A stretch of DNA of 64,000 bases from Micavibrio sp. Lineage in GTDB: Bacteria > Pseudomonadota > Alphaproteobacteria > Micavibrionales > UBA9664. Positions 39,236 through 48,618 of the stretch are shown here, piece after piece. The position numbers and the translations under genes are program-made. Every line of letters begins with the position of its first letter. Positions within the stretch are counted from its first letter, which is position 1. The stretch spans positions 1 to 64,000 of the forward strand of contig PAAR01000007.1 in NCBI GenBank assembly GCA_002699085.1. The letters run 5' to 3'. The notes below the pieces were generated by a model. The model did not search any database. It was not told where the DNA came from and saw nothing but the letters and a program-made list of their open reading frames with translations.

Positions 39236-39267
39236 AAAACAAAAAAAGGGCGCCCGAAAGCGCCCTT
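39236..39267 (-). terminator. Intrinsic terminator after the porin gene
   Basis: On the minus strand a perfect 8-bp GC-rich stem AAGGGCGC-tttcgg-GCGCCCTT is followed by TTTTTGTTTT. It lies about 27 bases past the porin stop and just before the start of the YggS-like gene, so it isolates the two. Confidence 0.88.
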
Positions 39268-39293
39268 CTTAAATCTTTATATTCTTCTAAGAA

Positions 39294-40457
39294 TTAGAAG
39301 TTGATTTGTGTACCAACTAGTACAGCTGTACCGTCTACATCTGTCGCACCCGCAGCAAAGTTATCAATTTCTGTGTAAGAAACTGAGCCACGGAATGTTA
39401 GACCAGGACCGTATGTGTAAACAACACCACCTGTATAACGTGTGGTATCAATATTATCTAAACTAAATGAGTTACTTTGATCAAAGTAAGACGCACCTAG
39501 TTTGAAAGCACCTGTTGTATAGTCAACACCAACAACTAGTGTTTCTTCATCTGCTGTTGTACCAGCAAGCTCAGACACACCATTATTGTCTTCAGTGTAA
39601 ACGGCTCCAAGACCGAAGCCAGCGAAGTCCAGATCAAGGCCAACATTCCATTGGTCACGATCATCAGATGTTGTACCAACACCGTAAGCCGCAGCAGCAG
39701 CCGCTGAATTACCAACAGAATCATCATCAGAGATTGTTGTGTAACCTGCACCAAATGCAACACCAACACCTTCGAATTGTCCTTCATAGCGGAAAGCAGC
39801 TTCCATTGCATCACCAAAGCCAGTTTCTAGACGGTTACCGCCGAAGTCGCCAGCATTAGAATTATCAGGTGCATAAGATAGACCAACTTGGAAACCACCA
39901 AATACTGGTGACAAGTAAGTTACTTTATCAGCATAACCAGTTGCATTGTTTTCATAATCAAAACCCAAAGAACTGTCAACTTCGCCTGTATAGGCTGCAA
40001 TTGCATTAAGTTGACCAATAGCTCCTCTCAATGATTGTAGATTAAGAGGCTGAACAAACGAACGAACACCATCTACGTTTGAATCAGCAGAAGGGGCAGC
40101 CACTTGTAGCAAATAGTTAGAACCATCTTCAGCACCAACATTCACACGGCCCCAGCCGCCTGAAAAGTATGCATATGATTCTTCGATACCAGCTGCATCG
40201 TTACCATCTGCTTCAGCTTCTAAACGAACACCAACTGTTAGACCATTGTCTAATGTTGTTTCGCCACCAGCATGAACTTCTGTGTGACGGATAATGTCTA
40301 ATGGACGAACATCTAAGCCAGCCGCTTCGTCTTGATCAACATATGAGAAGTAACCTTTTGCAAAACCGCCAAGTTCTAATTCGATCTCAGCAGCAGCAGG
40401 CGTAGCAACAGCAGCCATAGCAACAGCAGCAACACCAGCGAGAAGTAGTTTTTTCAT
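39294..40457 (-). CDS. Outer-membrane porin
   Basis: The 387-residue protein has a signal peptide (KKLLLAGVAAVAMAAVATPAAAE) and the build of a Gram-negative 16-strand trimeric porin: a first strand ELGGFAKGYFSYVDQ, VGAEDGSNYLL, acidic loops and a C-terminal strand ending in Phe (VLVGTQINF). Codon use in favoured codons and a strong terminator suggest high expression. Upstream lie a promoter and a row of TGTTACA-type repeats. It diverges from the DUF3576-leuS operon. Confidence 0.9.
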   Translation of the reverse strand: MKKLLLAGVAAVAMAAVATPAAAEIELELGGFAKGYFSYVDQDEAAGLDVRPLDIIRHTEVHAGGETTLDNGLTVGVRLEAEADGNDAAGIEESYAYFSGGWGRVNVGAEDGSNYLLQVAAPSADSNVDGVRSFVQPLNLQSLRGAIGQLNAIAAYTGEVDSSLGFDYENNATGYADKVTYLSPVFGGFQVGLSYAPDNSNAGDFGGNRLETGFGDAMEAAFRYEGQFEGVGVAFGAGYTTISDDDSVGNSAAAAAAYGVGTTSDDRDQWNVGLDLDFAGFGLGAVYTEDNNGVSELAGTTADEETLVVGVDYTTGAFKLGASYFDQSNSFSLDNIDTTRYTGGVVYTYGPGLTFRGSVSYTEIDNFAAGATDVDGTAVLVGTQINF

Positions 40458-40533
40458 TTTATATCTCCATAAATAAATTAAAGTTAATCTTTAATCTAAG
40501 TTTTACCCTCTTTGACCACCAAAGAAGATAGCC

Positions 40534-40563
40534 CTATTATTCTTGTTCACGGGACAACGTCAA
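40534..40563 (-). promoter_or_regulatory. Promoter of the porin gene
   Basis: On the minus strand TTGACG (40558-40563), 18 bases and TAATAG (40534-40539). The leader to the porin start is about 70 bases. The repeat array begins 19 bases upstream of the -35 box. Confidence 0.55.
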
Positions 40564-40581
40564 TTCACACTTCACAACAAA

Positions 40582-40630
40582 CTGTTACATTTTTGCCTTA
40601 CTGTTACAAAAATGTGACATTATTGTAACA
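40582..40630. promoter_or_regulatory. Phased TGTTACA-type repeats, likely response-regulator operator
   Basis: The plus strand has CTGTTACA (40582), CTGTTACA (40601), TGTGACA (40613) and TGTAACA (40624). The last three repeats start at 40602, 40613 and 40624, exactly 11 bases apart, so they face the same side of the helix. Direct repeats with 11-base phasing are typical of OmpR/PhoB-type winged-helix regulators. The array sits upstream of the porin -35 box, a position suited to activation, in the divergent gap to the DUF3576 gene. Confidence 0.6.
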
Positions 40631-40709
40631 ACAGCAATCGCAAAAATCGCCTTGAGCATGCCATAATCACATGCTAAACATAAGCTCTAACGAATAGAAT
40701 GGAATAACA

Positions 40710-41258
40710 ATGTTAAAAATTACTCATTATATTATTGCCTTATTTATATTATCATTGACTGCTTGTTCAGTCCTTCCTAAAGGTGAAGCAAAGTATCCAA
40801 ACCAAAACCGTGAACAGCAAGCCGATCAAGGCTCGGCTTATAAAGATAATGAAACAATCTTCGGTGAAGGTGGATTCGGCAGTGTTTTAATGGGTAAAAC
40901 AGATGGCGACACCGCAGATGCAGATAATGTCCTTAATATTAATGCATTCTTGTGGCGTGCCTCATTAGAAACTATCAACTTTATGCCTATTTCTCAGGCT
41001 GACCCTTTTGGTGGTGTCATTCTAACGGATTGGTACTCTGCGGCACAGACACCGAATCAACGCTATAAACTCAACATCCTTATCACAGATAAACAACTGC
41101 GTGCCTCGGGCGTAAAGGTCTCCATGTTTAAAGAGCAACGTGCCTCTGAAAATGCTAAATGGGAATCGGTGACGGTAGCCAAAGAAGACACACGTAAGAT
41201 TGAAGATGCGATTCTTGCCCGCGCCCGTGAAATGCGTATTGCCAGCCTAGAAAAGTAA
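40710..41258 (+). CDS. DUF3576 lipoprotein
   Basis: The 182-residue protein has a lipoprotein signal peptide with a LTAC lipobox, then the DUF3576 core (LNINAFLWRASLETINFMPISQADPFGGVILTDWY region). The family is nearly confined to alphaproteobacteria and sits upstream of leuS and lptE, as here. It is probably an outer-membrane or periplasmic lipoprotein linked to envelope assembly; its biochemical role is not known to me. Six bases separate it from leuS. Confidence 0.88.
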   Translation: MLKITHYIIALFILSLTACSVLPKGEAKYPNQNREQQADQGSAYKDNETIFGEGGFGSVLMGKTDGDTADADNVLNINAFLWRASLETINFMPISQADPFGGVILTDWYSAAQTPNQRYKLNILITDKQLRASGVKVSMFKEQRASENAKWESVTVAKEDTRKIEDAILARAREMRIASLEK

Positions 41259-41264
41259 TAAAAC

Positions 41265-43805
41265 ATGACAACACGCTATAATATTAAAGAATCTGAAGCC
41301 AAATGGCGTAAGGCTTGGGTTGACCAGAAATGCTTTGAAGTCAAAGAAAATGCTGACAAAGAAGCCTATTATGTTTTGGCGATGTTGCCTTATCCATCTG
41401 GTCGAATTCATGTTGGCCATGTCCGCAATTATTCTTTATCGGATGTCATCGCCCGTTACCGGAAAGCCCAAGGCTATAATGTATTGAACCCTATGGGTTG
41501 GGATGCTTTTGGCCTACCAGCTGAAAACGCTGCCCTTGAACGTGGCGCTCATCCAGCCGACTGGACCTATAAAAATGCGGCTGAAATGAAAGAGCAGCTT
41601 ATGTCGATGGGTTTTGCTTTTGACTGGTCCCGTGAAATAGCCACATGTCACCCTGGGTATTATAAACATGAGCAAAAAATGTTCTTAGATTTTCTAAAAA
41701 ACGATCTGGCCTATAAAAAAGAATCGACTGTTAATTGGGATCCTGTAGATAATTGTGTTTTAGCCAATGAACAGGTCGTTGATGGCAAGGGTTGGCGCTC
41801 CGGTGCACCCGTTGAAAAGCGTAAGCTGAATCAATGGTTTTTAAAAATCACCGATTTTGCTGAAGATTTACTCAGCGGTATTAAAAGCCTTGAGGGTTGG
41901 CCAGAAAAAGTCCGCATCATGCAGGAAAATTGGATTGGTAAGTCTCAAGGCCTACAATTCAAATGGCAAGTAAAAGGCAGTGATACAGAAATAGACGTCT
42001 ATACAACACGTCCAGATACATTCTTTGGTGCAAGCTTTATAGCTCTTGCCCCCGATCACCCCATTGCCCAAAAATTAGCGTCTAATAAAGACGGTTTTGA
42101 CGCTTTCGTTAAAAAAGCCAATCAAATGGGCACTTCGGAAGTTGATATTGAAAAAGCTGAGAAGCTTGGTTTTGACACAGGTTATAAAGCAACGCATCCA
42201 TTATTACCAAATAAAGAGCTCCCTATATATGTCGCCAACTTCATTTTAATGGATTATGGGACAGGCGCTATTTACGGTGTTCCAGCGCATGACCAACGTG
42301 ACTATGATTTTGCAGTCAAATATAACTTACCAATCCAACAAGTTGTGGAAACAGGCGAAGAGATACCCTCAAGCAGTGACGGCACCATCATTAACTCAGA
42401 CTTTTTAAACGGCCTATCTGTTAAAGACGCTAAAGCGGAAATGATAAAACGTGTTGAAGCACTGGGCACTGGCTTCGGTGTTACAAAATACCGCCTCAGA
42501 GATTGGGGTGTTTCGCGTCAACGCTATTGGGGCTGTCCTGTGCCTATTATATATTGTGATGATTGCGGCACTGTACCTGTTCCTGAAAATCAATTGCCCG
42601 TGGAGTTACCGCTTGATGTTACTTTTGATAAACCAGGTAACCCGCTCGATCATCATCCGACATGGAAACAAACAACATGCCCATCTTGTGGTAAGGCAGC
42701 AACACGTGAAACAGATACCTTTGACACCTTCTTTGAAAGCTCTTGGTACCAGTTCCGCTATTGTGATCCACGTAATGAGAAAATTGGCTTTGAAAAAGCG
42801 AAATCTGATTACTGGGCACCAATAGACCAATATATTGGTGGCGTTGAACATGCCGTATTGCACTTACTCTATGCACGGTTTTTCACCCGTGCCCTCAACA
42901 AATGTGGCTATACGGATATAAAAGAGCCTTTCACCGCCCTTTACACCCAAGGCATGGTCAATCATGCCACCTATAAGGATGAGGCGGGTAACTGGTTGTA
43001 CCCAAAAGATGTTATGCAATCACATAATGGTGCATGGGTAAAAGTGAGCGATCAGAGCCCAGTGACACAAGGCCGTGTAATTAAAATGTCTAAATCAAAA
43101 CGCAACACCATTGATCCGCAAGATATCTTAGATACTTACGGCTCGGACGCCGCACGTTTGTTTATTTTATCTGACTCACCGCCTGATCGTGATTTAGAAT
43201 GGACAGAAGCAGGACTTGAAGGGGCGTGGCGTTACATCAATCGTCTTTACCGTATGGTCGTTGAAGCGAATATCAATATTAGCGATCATGTTTCTGCTGA
43301 CCCTGAAGACATTAAATCAATCGATAAAGAAATGCGTAGCCTAACGCATCAAACAATTAAAGCCGTTGGTGATGATATTGAAAAATTCCACATGAACAAG
43401 GCCGTTGCCCGTATCCGTGAATTTTCTAATAAGATCGAAGAAGAGCTTGATGATCTAACACCGTGGGTTTTATCCGAAGCCGTAGAACGCTTGATACAGC
43501 TTTTGGCGCCATTTACACCGCATTTAGCCGAAGAATTATGGCACAGCATAGGGCATTTAACATTACTGGCTGATCAACCATGGCCTAAATATGAAGAAAC
43601 ACTATTTGAAACAGGGGAGGTAACAATTGCCGTACAGGTTAATGGTAAAATGCGCGCGACAATTACCTATCCGAAAGATGCTGACAAAGCGACGATTGAG
43701 AAAATCGCTCTATCAGCTGAAAACGTTATCCGCTTCACTGAAGGTCAACAAATCCGCAAAGTGATTGTTATTCCTGATCGTATTGTTAACGTGGTTGTAG
43801 GGTAG
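41265..43805 (+). CDS. leuS: Leucyl-tRNA synthetase
   Basis: The 846-residue class I synthetase has the HIGH-type motif [14 protein letters not shown], the editing domain with [14 protein letters not shown], and KMSKSKRN. It charges tRNA-Leu. It is the second gene of the DUF3576 operon. Its 3' end overlaps a convergent small gene by 20 bases, which separates it from lptE. Confidence 0.98.
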   Translation: MTTRYNIKESEAKWRKAWVDQKCFEVKENADKEAYYVLAMLPYPSGRIHVGHVRNYSLSDVIARYRKAQGYNVLNPMGWDAFGLPAENAALERGAHPADWTYKNAAEMKEQLMSMGFAFDWSREIATCHPGYYKHEQKMFLDFLKNDLAYKKESTVNWDPVDNCVLANEQVVDGKGWRSGAPVEKRKLNQWFLKITDFAEDLLSGIKSLEGWPEKVRIMQENWIGKSQGLQFKWQVKGSDTEIDVYTTRPDTFFGASFIALAPDHPIAQKLASNKDGFDAFVKKANQMGTSEVDIEKAEKLGFDTGYKATHPLLPNKELPIYVANFILMDYGTGAIYGVPAHDQRDYDFAVKYNLPIQQVVETGEEIPSSSDGTIINSDFLNGLSVKDAKAEMIKRVEALGTGFGVTKYRLRDWGVSRQRYWGCPVPIIYCDDCGTVPVPENQLPVELPLDVTFDKPGNPLDHHPTWKQTTCPSCGKAATRETDTFDTFFESSWYQFRYCDPRNEKIGFEKAKSDYWAPIDQYIGGVEHAVLHLLYARFFTRALNKCGYTDIKEPFTALYTQGMVNHATYKDEAGNWLYPKDVMQSHNGAWVKVSDQSPVTQGRVIKMSKSKRNTIDPQDILDTYGSDAARLFILSDSPPDRDLEWTEAGLEGAWRYINRLYRMVVEANINISDHVSADPEDIKSIDKEMRSLTHQTIKAVGDDIEKFHMNKAVARIREFSNKIEEELDDLTPWVLSEAVERLIQLLAPFTPHLAEELWHSIGHLTLLADQPWPKYEETLFETGEVTIAVQVNGKMRATITYPKDADKATIEKIALSAENVIRFTEGQQIRKVIVIPDRIVNVVVG

Positions 43806-44247
43806 TAACACTGGCAGAACATGTCTTTGAGTCCATTAGTACATGACTACTTAAAACCTTCTCCCAAAGAGCCATTGTTTCTTCTGTCCACGTTTTAAAA
43901 TATTGGCCTTTTACCATCAAACGGCCGATAAATGTCATTGCATCATTATCTTTGTTAATCAGCGGCAAATAACGTGTCAAACATAGTTTCATACCAGCAT
44001 TAGCCATCTCTTTTAATGAAAACAGAAATGCATCAAACGGCACATCTTCAAAATAACCGCCATTAAAGGCATTGTTTATTTTACCTTTATCCGCAGCAAA
44101 AGCAGCGGCAAGCAAAAAAGACGCTGCATGCTCGGCAGAACGCACCTGTGTCTCGACGCAATGTTGACTAGACCATTTATCTTTCCATTCATCTATAAAA
44201 CTTGGTGTTGGATGAGATATTTCTTTTAATAAATGCACACGTGACAT
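43786..44247 (-). CDS. Hypothetical protein inserted between leuS and lptE
   Basis: Not recognised. The 153-residue protein looks soluble and helical ([46 protein letters not shown]). It has no signal peptide or membrane helix. It lies on the opposite strand to its neighbours, overlapping leuS by 20 bases and placing its start about 30 bases from the divergent lptE. Confidence 0.55.
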   Translation of the reverse strand: MSRVHLLKEISHPTPSFIDEWKDKWSSQHCVETQVRSAEHAASFLLAAAFAADKGKINNAFNGGYFEDVPFDAFLFSLKEMANAGMKLCLTRYLPLINKDNDAMTFIGRLMVKGQYFKTWTEETMALWEKVLSSHVLMDSKTCSASVTTLQPR

Positions 44248-44274
44248 TTGACAAACTCCTGCTTAAAATAATCT
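44248..44274 (+). promoter_or_regulatory. Possible promoter of lptE
   Basis: A perfect TTGACA (44248-44253) is followed after 15 bases by TAATCT (44269-44274), only 3 bases before the lptE ATG. The short spacer weakens the call, but lptE needs a promoter here because the inserted opposite-strand gene cuts it off from leuS. Confidence 0.35.
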
Positions 44275-44277
44275 AAC

Positions 44278-44793
44278 ATGTATAAGATATTTATTAACAT
44301 AACTCAAGTATTTTTTATCCTATGTATCGCTGGCTGCGGATTTAGACCAGTTTACACCGCTACAACAGATACTGGACACAACATTTATGTACGTGATTCT
44401 TTGGCACAAATAGAAATTAGTACGATACCAGATAAAATCGGCGTTGATCTACGCAACAATCTCATGGACAAAATTTATCAAGCAGGTAGCCCCGCCAATC
44501 CCATGTATCGACTTGATGTAAAAGTTAAGGATTTAAAGATCGTTGAAACAGGGATTGCTAGAGATGCCACCACCATTCGTGAGCAATTAAAACTTCTTGT
44601 TTCAGCCAAATTAATCAATATCAAAACTGGGGAAGCTATATTCGATCGTGATTTCAGCTCAATCACCAATTACAATATTTTGGCCTCTGAATATGCAACT
44701 ATTATAGCCAGAGAAGATGCGCAAACCCGTGCTGTAAATCAGATCGGCGATGATATCGTAACACGTCTAACGCTTTATTTATCAGGCTCTTAG
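44278..44793 (+). CDS. lptE: LPS-assembly lipoprotein LptE
   Basis: The 171-residue protein has a short signal with a lipobox (FILCIAGCGFRPVY), and the CGFRPVY opening is characteristic of alphaproteobacterial LptE. It plugs the LptD barrel that places lipopolysaccharide in the outer leaflet. The usual leuS-lptE-holA order is kept apart from one inserted gene on each side. Confidence 0.88.
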   Translation: MYKIFINITQVFFILCIAGCGFRPVYTATTDTGHNIYVRDSLAQIEISTIPDKIGVDLRNNLMDKIYQAGSPANPMYRLDVKVKDLKIVETGIARDATTIREQLKLLVSAKLINIKTGEAIFDRDFSSITNYNILASEYATIIAREDAQTRAVNQIGDDIVTRLTLYLSGS

Positions 44794-44815
44794 TTTATTC
44801 CCTTCATAGCCACCC

Positions 44816-44844
44816 TTGACCATACTTATACAAAGGCATACCTT
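44816..44844 (+). promoter_or_regulatory. Possible promoter before the 124-aa ORF
   Basis: TTGACC (44816-44821), 17 bases, TACCTT (44839-44844). The -10 box is a weak match. An AAAGG-cata-CCTTT hairpin overlaps it (44832-44845). Confidence 0.35.
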
Positions 44845-44849
44845 TAAAT

Positions 44850-44866
44850 GAATATTTTAAATATTC
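44850..44866. repeat. 17-base AT-rich palindrome in the leader of the 124-aa ORF
   Basis: GAATATTT-t-AAATATTC is a perfect inverted repeat with 8-base arms, lying 5 bases before the AAGGAG ribosome-binding site at 44883. It could be a protein operator or an RNA hairpin next to the ribosome-binding site. Confidence 0.5.
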
Positions 44867-44882
44867 AATCAAGGAGCGACTA

Positions 44883-45257
44883 ATGCGTTTTGAACTTCAA
44901 TGGATCCCAGCAACAGATAGTGAACAAGCTAAAATTGATATATATGGTGTACACCGTAACGGCAAATACCTCATTGAGACACTGCCACAAGGACAAATGA
45001 ATGCGGATCTTTTCTGGGATCACTACAAAGATGCTTTAACCGGATTTTCTCAAATGCAAATTAATACCTATGAACCATCTGGACTTAATCAGCCTCTTAT
45101 TTCTATTGTTGATAAAACAGGTATCCTGACCCCTGGTATTGCCGATACGCCTGAAAATCTTGAACAATTGAAAGCGGAAGCACTTTCTCTTATAAAACAC
45201 TCAATTTACCGGAAAACCTATGGACCTAATACTGGCCCAAGACTAACCGCAGCATAA
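44883..45257 (+). CDS. Small hypothetical protein between lptE and holA
   Basis: Not recognised. The 124-residue product is soluble in appearance, with a beta-rich start (RFELQWIPATDSEQAKIDIYGVHRNGKY) and a helical C-terminus. A strong AAGGAG lies 6 bases before the ATG. Ten bases separate it from holA, so the two are probably co-transcribed. Confidence 0.65.
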   Translation: MRFELQWIPATDSEQAKIDIYGVHRNGKYLIETLPQGQMNADLFWDHYKDALTGFSQMQINTYEPSGLNQPLISIVDKTGILTPGIADTPENLEQLKAEALSLIKHSIYRKTYGPNTGPRLTAA

Positions 45258-45267
45258 TCGGTTTTTA

Positions 45268-46287
45268 ATGAAACTAACCTTCAAGCAAATTGAGCCATTC
45301 GTGCAAAACCCTGATGCCACTGCACGGGTTATCCTGATCTATGGCCCTGATGAAGGTCTCATGCGTGAAAGATCGAAGATCATTGCACAAAAACTTGTAC
45401 CCGACCTCACTGATCCATTTAATATTGCCTATATAAAAGGTGAGAGTCTTGGCGACGAAGCAGGAAAGCTATCTGATGAAGCGCACGCTATGTCGATGAT
45501 GGGTGGTGCTCGCGTTGTTTTTATAGAAAACGCCGCAGAAAAATCTGTTCCCGCTATTAAGGCCTACCTTGAAAATCCATCCGATATCAACCTCATCATT
45601 ATTCAAGCAGGCGAGCTAGGCCCTAAATCCAATTTACGGCTTTTATGCGAAAAAGATAAGCAGGCCGTAGCCCTACCTTGTTATGTTGAAGAAGGGCAAG
45701 ATTTAAGTCGCACTATTGCTAATCACCTCGCCCAAAATGGCTACCAACTAGATAGAGATGCACTTGCCTATCTGACCCAAAATCTAACAGGCAATCGTGG
45801 ACAGCTATTTTCTGAACTGGAAAAACTTATCACCTATATGGGTGATATTAAAAATATAAGTTTTGAAGATGCAATGGCCAATACAGGCTCACTATCGGAG
45901 CAAAATATGGACGCCTTTGTTAATGCCTGCATAGGGGGACAAGCAATAGAAGCAGAGAAGTTATTATTAGGTTTAACGTCTGAAGGCGCAAACGCTGTCG
46001 CTCTATTGCGAAGCTTGCAACGTCATCTAAGACGTTTATTGCAAGTCAACTTGGCAATAGAAAACGGTGATAATGCAGAAATAGCGCTTAAAAAATTACA
46101 TCCGCCAGTTTTTTGGAAAGTAAAAAATTCATTTATGGCTCAACTGAGAAAATGGCCAGCCGACAAAATACTACTCGCTCTTCATAAAATTAATGAACTA
46201 GAAATGGCTGTAAAGAAAACAGAAACAGCTGAAGACCTCATGCTTAATCGTACGATTTTTGGTTTAGCGCAAATGGGTACTCGTTGA
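45268..46287 (+). CDS. holA: DNA polymerase III subunit delta
   Basis: The 339-residue clamp-loader subunit opens the beta clamp. It starts with the family's RVILIYGPDEGLMRERS, followed by DPFNIAYIKGESLGDE and MSMMGGARVVFIENA, and a helical C-terminal collar (ALLRSLQRHLRRLLQ). It lies in the conserved alphaproteobacterial leuS-lptE-holA group. Confidence 0.9.
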   Translation: MKLTFKQIEPFVQNPDATARVILIYGPDEGLMRERSKIIAQKLVPDLTDPFNIAYIKGESLGDEAGKLSDEAHAMSMMGGARVVFIENAAEKSVPAIKAYLENPSDINLIIIQAGELGPKSNLRLLCEKDKQAVALPCYVEEGQDLSRTIANHLAQNGYQLDRDALAYLTQNLTGNRGQLFSELEKLITYMGDIKNISFEDAMANTGSLSEQNMDAFVNACIGGQAIEAEKLLLGLTSEGANAVALLRSLQRHLRRLLQVNLAIENGDNAEIALKKLHPPVFWKVKNSFMAQLRKWPADKILLALHKINELEMAVKKTETAEDLMLNRTIFGLAQMGTR

Positions 46288-46289
46288 TC

Positions 46290-46757
46290 TTAGGCAGCGC
46301 GGCGTGCTTCTTGTTCTTCCCACAATACAGCCCTTACTGCATCTTGTGTATCTGCGCCTCTTAATTTTTCAGCAATATTATTCATGCGTAAAAGCCGCGA
46401 AAGGCTAGACAGTAAACTGAGGCTTTCACCAATTTGGCCAGATGGTGAGCTAAGAATAAAAATCATATCCGCTTTCAAATGCTTTTCTTCATTGAAGACA
46501 ATCGCTTGTGGAATTTTAAAAAGTGTTAAACGATGTTTATCTACTGAGGCTGATTTATAGGTAAAGATCGCCACATCGACATCGGGTAGAAAACTTTCCA
46601 ATTGTGTGAATTGAGGAATGAGTTGTGCCCTGATTTCTAAGTCACTCACGAAAGTGAGTTTCTCACGTAACTTCCTCGTAAAGATCGGTGCAATATTACT
46701 GCGACTACAGCCACCCTTACCAAAAAAAACATTTGTTTTCTTAAAAATATTAAGCAT
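46290..46757 (-). CDS. Degenerate PTS EIIA(Ntr)-like domain protein
   Basis: Start set at ATG 46757 (MLNIFKKTN); the track start at 46826 adds unlikely residues. The 155-residue protein aligns by eye with PtsN: VAIFTYKSA over GIAIPHGK, AIVFNEEKHLKADMIFILSSPSG over the PIAFD...VDLLFALLVP strand pair, and SLSLLSSLSRLLRMNNIAEKLRGADT over HLHTLSLVAKRL. The phosphorylated His of IPHG is replaced by Tyr, and the second His of HLH is Ser. It is therefore probably non-phosphorylatable and regulatory. It ends 2 bases from the convergent holA stop. Confidence 0.6.
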   Translation of the reverse strand: MLNIFKKTNVFFGKGGCSRSNIAPIFTRKLREKLTFVSDLEIRAQLIPQFTQLESFLPDVDVAIFTYKSASVDKHRLTLFKIPQAIVFNEEKHLKADMIFILSSPSGQIGESLSLLSSLSRLLRMNNIAEKLRGADTQDAVRAVLWEEQEARRAA

Positions 46758-46872
46758 TTTATCCTTGTTCTTTTTAAGCCATAAACAATTTGACTGAATA
46801 AATAAAGCTTTAACCACAAAAAGCAAGGCAATAAAGAGTGGAAAAAAATGTGCGGCGCACTATAGTTTGTCT

Positions 46873-47619
46873 ATGCAAAATAATGATGACCCAAATTCCG
46901 TTATAGATTTTACTGAACAAGCAGAACGCATTCGGAACCTGAAGAAAAAACAGGAGAAAGAGCAAGCAACACGCACGCCTAAAGAACCGCTGTTTAATTT
47001 ACCTGCTATAACCAAATATTTAGCCGTCGCCATACTCCTTCCATTCTTTGTCCTAGAGATCTGGAATATTTTTGATCCCACCATTAAAGCACATGCCTAT
47101 AGTTATTTTGGCTTTGTACCTGCACGTTGGAATGGGGCGATGGATTTCATGTTTTATACACCCCTTTCTCTCATTACTTATAATTTTCTACACGGTAGTA
47201 TTTTACACCTTCTAATGAACGGTGTGATGTTGTTAGCCTTTGGTGCTGGTTTAGAAAAATTTATTGGCGGTAAGCGCATGCTGATTATTTTCTTTATCGC
47301 TTCACTGGCAGGTGTCATGACGCATCTTGCCTTTAATTGGGGCTCTGACTCACCTGTTATCGGTGCCTCCGCAGGCTTAAGTGGTTTCTTTGGTGCGCTG
47401 ATTATTCTGATGCAACGCCGAAATATCATGGGTATTACAGGTAAAATGGGCCTAAAACCCTTTATCTTTATATGGGTCATTGTCTCCATTATCTTTGGCA
47501 TGATGGGCTCGCCTGATGGCAGCTCGGTCGCATGGATTGCCCATTTAGGCGGATTTTTCGCTGGTATGGGCCTAATGAAAATAAGCTATTTTGATCCACA
47601 AACAGATCAAAATATATAA
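46873..47619 (+). CDS. Rhomboid family intramembrane serine protease
   Basis: Start is ATG 46873; the track used an upstream TTG. The 248-residue protein has a charged N-terminal tail (about 40 residues), then six or so membrane helices. The catalytic dyad is visible: Ser in GASAGLSGFFG and His in VAWIAHLGGFFAG, with the upstream HGSILHLLMNGVML segment. It cleaves membrane-spanning substrates. TATAGT lies 6 bases before the start with no Shine-Dalgarno sequence, consistent with a leaderless mRNA. Confidence 0.88.
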   Translation: MQNNDDPNSVIDFTEQAERIRNLKKKQEKEQATRTPKEPLFNLPAITKYLAVAILLPFFVLEIWNIFDPTIKAHAYSYFGFVPARWNGAMDFMFYTPLSLITYNFLHGSILHLLMNGVMLLAFGAGLEKFIGGKRMLIIFFIASLAGVMTHLAFNWGSDSPVIGASAGLSGFFGALIILMQRRNIMGITGKMGLKPFIFIWVIVSIIFGMMGSPDGSSVAWIAHLGGFFAGMGLMKISYFDPQTDQNI

Positions 47620-47625
47620 AATGAT

Positions 47626-48618
47626 CTAAGCTTCCGTCCCAAAAGGTCGTGACAACATGCCGTCCACCGCTTCATCCAATGACACACCTTCATGCAAAAT
47701 ACTGTAAACCATTTCGCAAATAGGCATTTCTACAGCTTGTTTCTTGGCCAAAACCATCAACGCTTTTGACGTATGATAGCCTTCAGTCACTGCGTTACGT
47801 TGGCTTAAAAATTCATCGATTGTTTCACCCTGACCCAGCGCATAACCGAATGAATAATTACGTGATTGCATAGAGGTAGCTGTGAGCATCAAATCACCCA
47901 TACCGCACATACCCATTAAAGTTTCTTTACGACCACCCATGGCTGAAGTGAGGCGTGCCATTTCTGAAAGCCCTCTCGTAATAAGCGCAGCACGGGCGCT
48001 TTCACCCAAACCTTTACCAATGACTATACCTGAAGCAATCGCCAATACATTTTTAATAGCACTACCGATTTGTGTGCCAATCAAATCGTCTGTCACATAA
48101 GGCCGTAATTTCTTTGTACCAATCAGGTCACGGATTTCTTTAGCAATATCTTTTGTTTCCGCCGCCAATGTGACCGCACAAGGTAATCCTTTGGCTACTT
48201 CTGAGGCAAAAGTCGGCCCCGTCATAATCGCAATAGGATTATCGGGTAATTCTTCTTTAGCAATAGCAGAAAGCATCATGCCTGTTCCTATTTCAAAGCC
48301 TTTTGAACATAAGACAACTGGCTTGCCGATGATAGCTTTTGAACGAATACCGACGCAAACTGATCGAAGAGCCTGAGCAGGGGTCACAATCATAATCACA
48401 TCAGCCGCTTCAACAGCCTCAAATAAACTACCTGTGGCAATAATTTTTTCATCTAAGGCAATATCTTTTAAAAACACCGTATTTTCGTGGTTTTCATTTA
48501 TAGCTGTTACAACCTCTGACTCTCTTGCCCAGATAGCAACGTCATTGCCATGAACAGCCAAGTTCTGGGCAATCGCTGTGCCCCATGCGCCTGCGCCTAT
48601 TACTGCTATTTTACTCAT
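47626..48618 (-). CDS. gpsA: Glycerol-3-phosphate dehydrogenase [NAD(P)+]
   Basis: Start set at ATG 48618 (MSKIAVIGAGAWGTAIA), which gives a 4-base ATGA overlap with the tsaD stop; the track start is 33 bases upstream. The 330-residue enzyme has the Rossmann motif GAGAWGTA, the substrate segment MTGPTFASEVAKGLPCAVTLA and GSAIKNVLAIASGI with the catalytic Lys. It makes glycerol-3-phosphate for phospholipids. Confidence 0.96.
   Translation of the reverse strand: MSKIAVIGAGAWGTAIAQNLAVHGNDVAIWARESEVVTAINENHENTVFLKDIALDEKIIATGSLFEAVEAADVIMIVTPAQALRSVCVGIRSKAIIGKPVVLCSKGFEIGTGMMLSAIAKEELPDNPIAIMTGPTFASEVAKGLPCAVTLAAETKDIAKEIRDLIGTKKLRPYVTDDLIGTQIGSAIKNVLAIASGIVIGKGLGESARAALITRGLSEMARLTSAMGGRKETLMGMCGMGDLMLTATSMQSRNYSFGYALGQGETIDEFLSQRNAVTEGYHTSKALMVLAKKQAVEMPICEMVYSILHEGVSLDEAVDGMLSRPFGTEA

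Noticed and set aside
39515-39859. 114-aa plus-strand and 93-aa minus-strand ORFs inside the porin gene
   Set aside because: Gln/His- and Leu-rich low-complexity translations typical of off-frame reading of a strongly biased gene.
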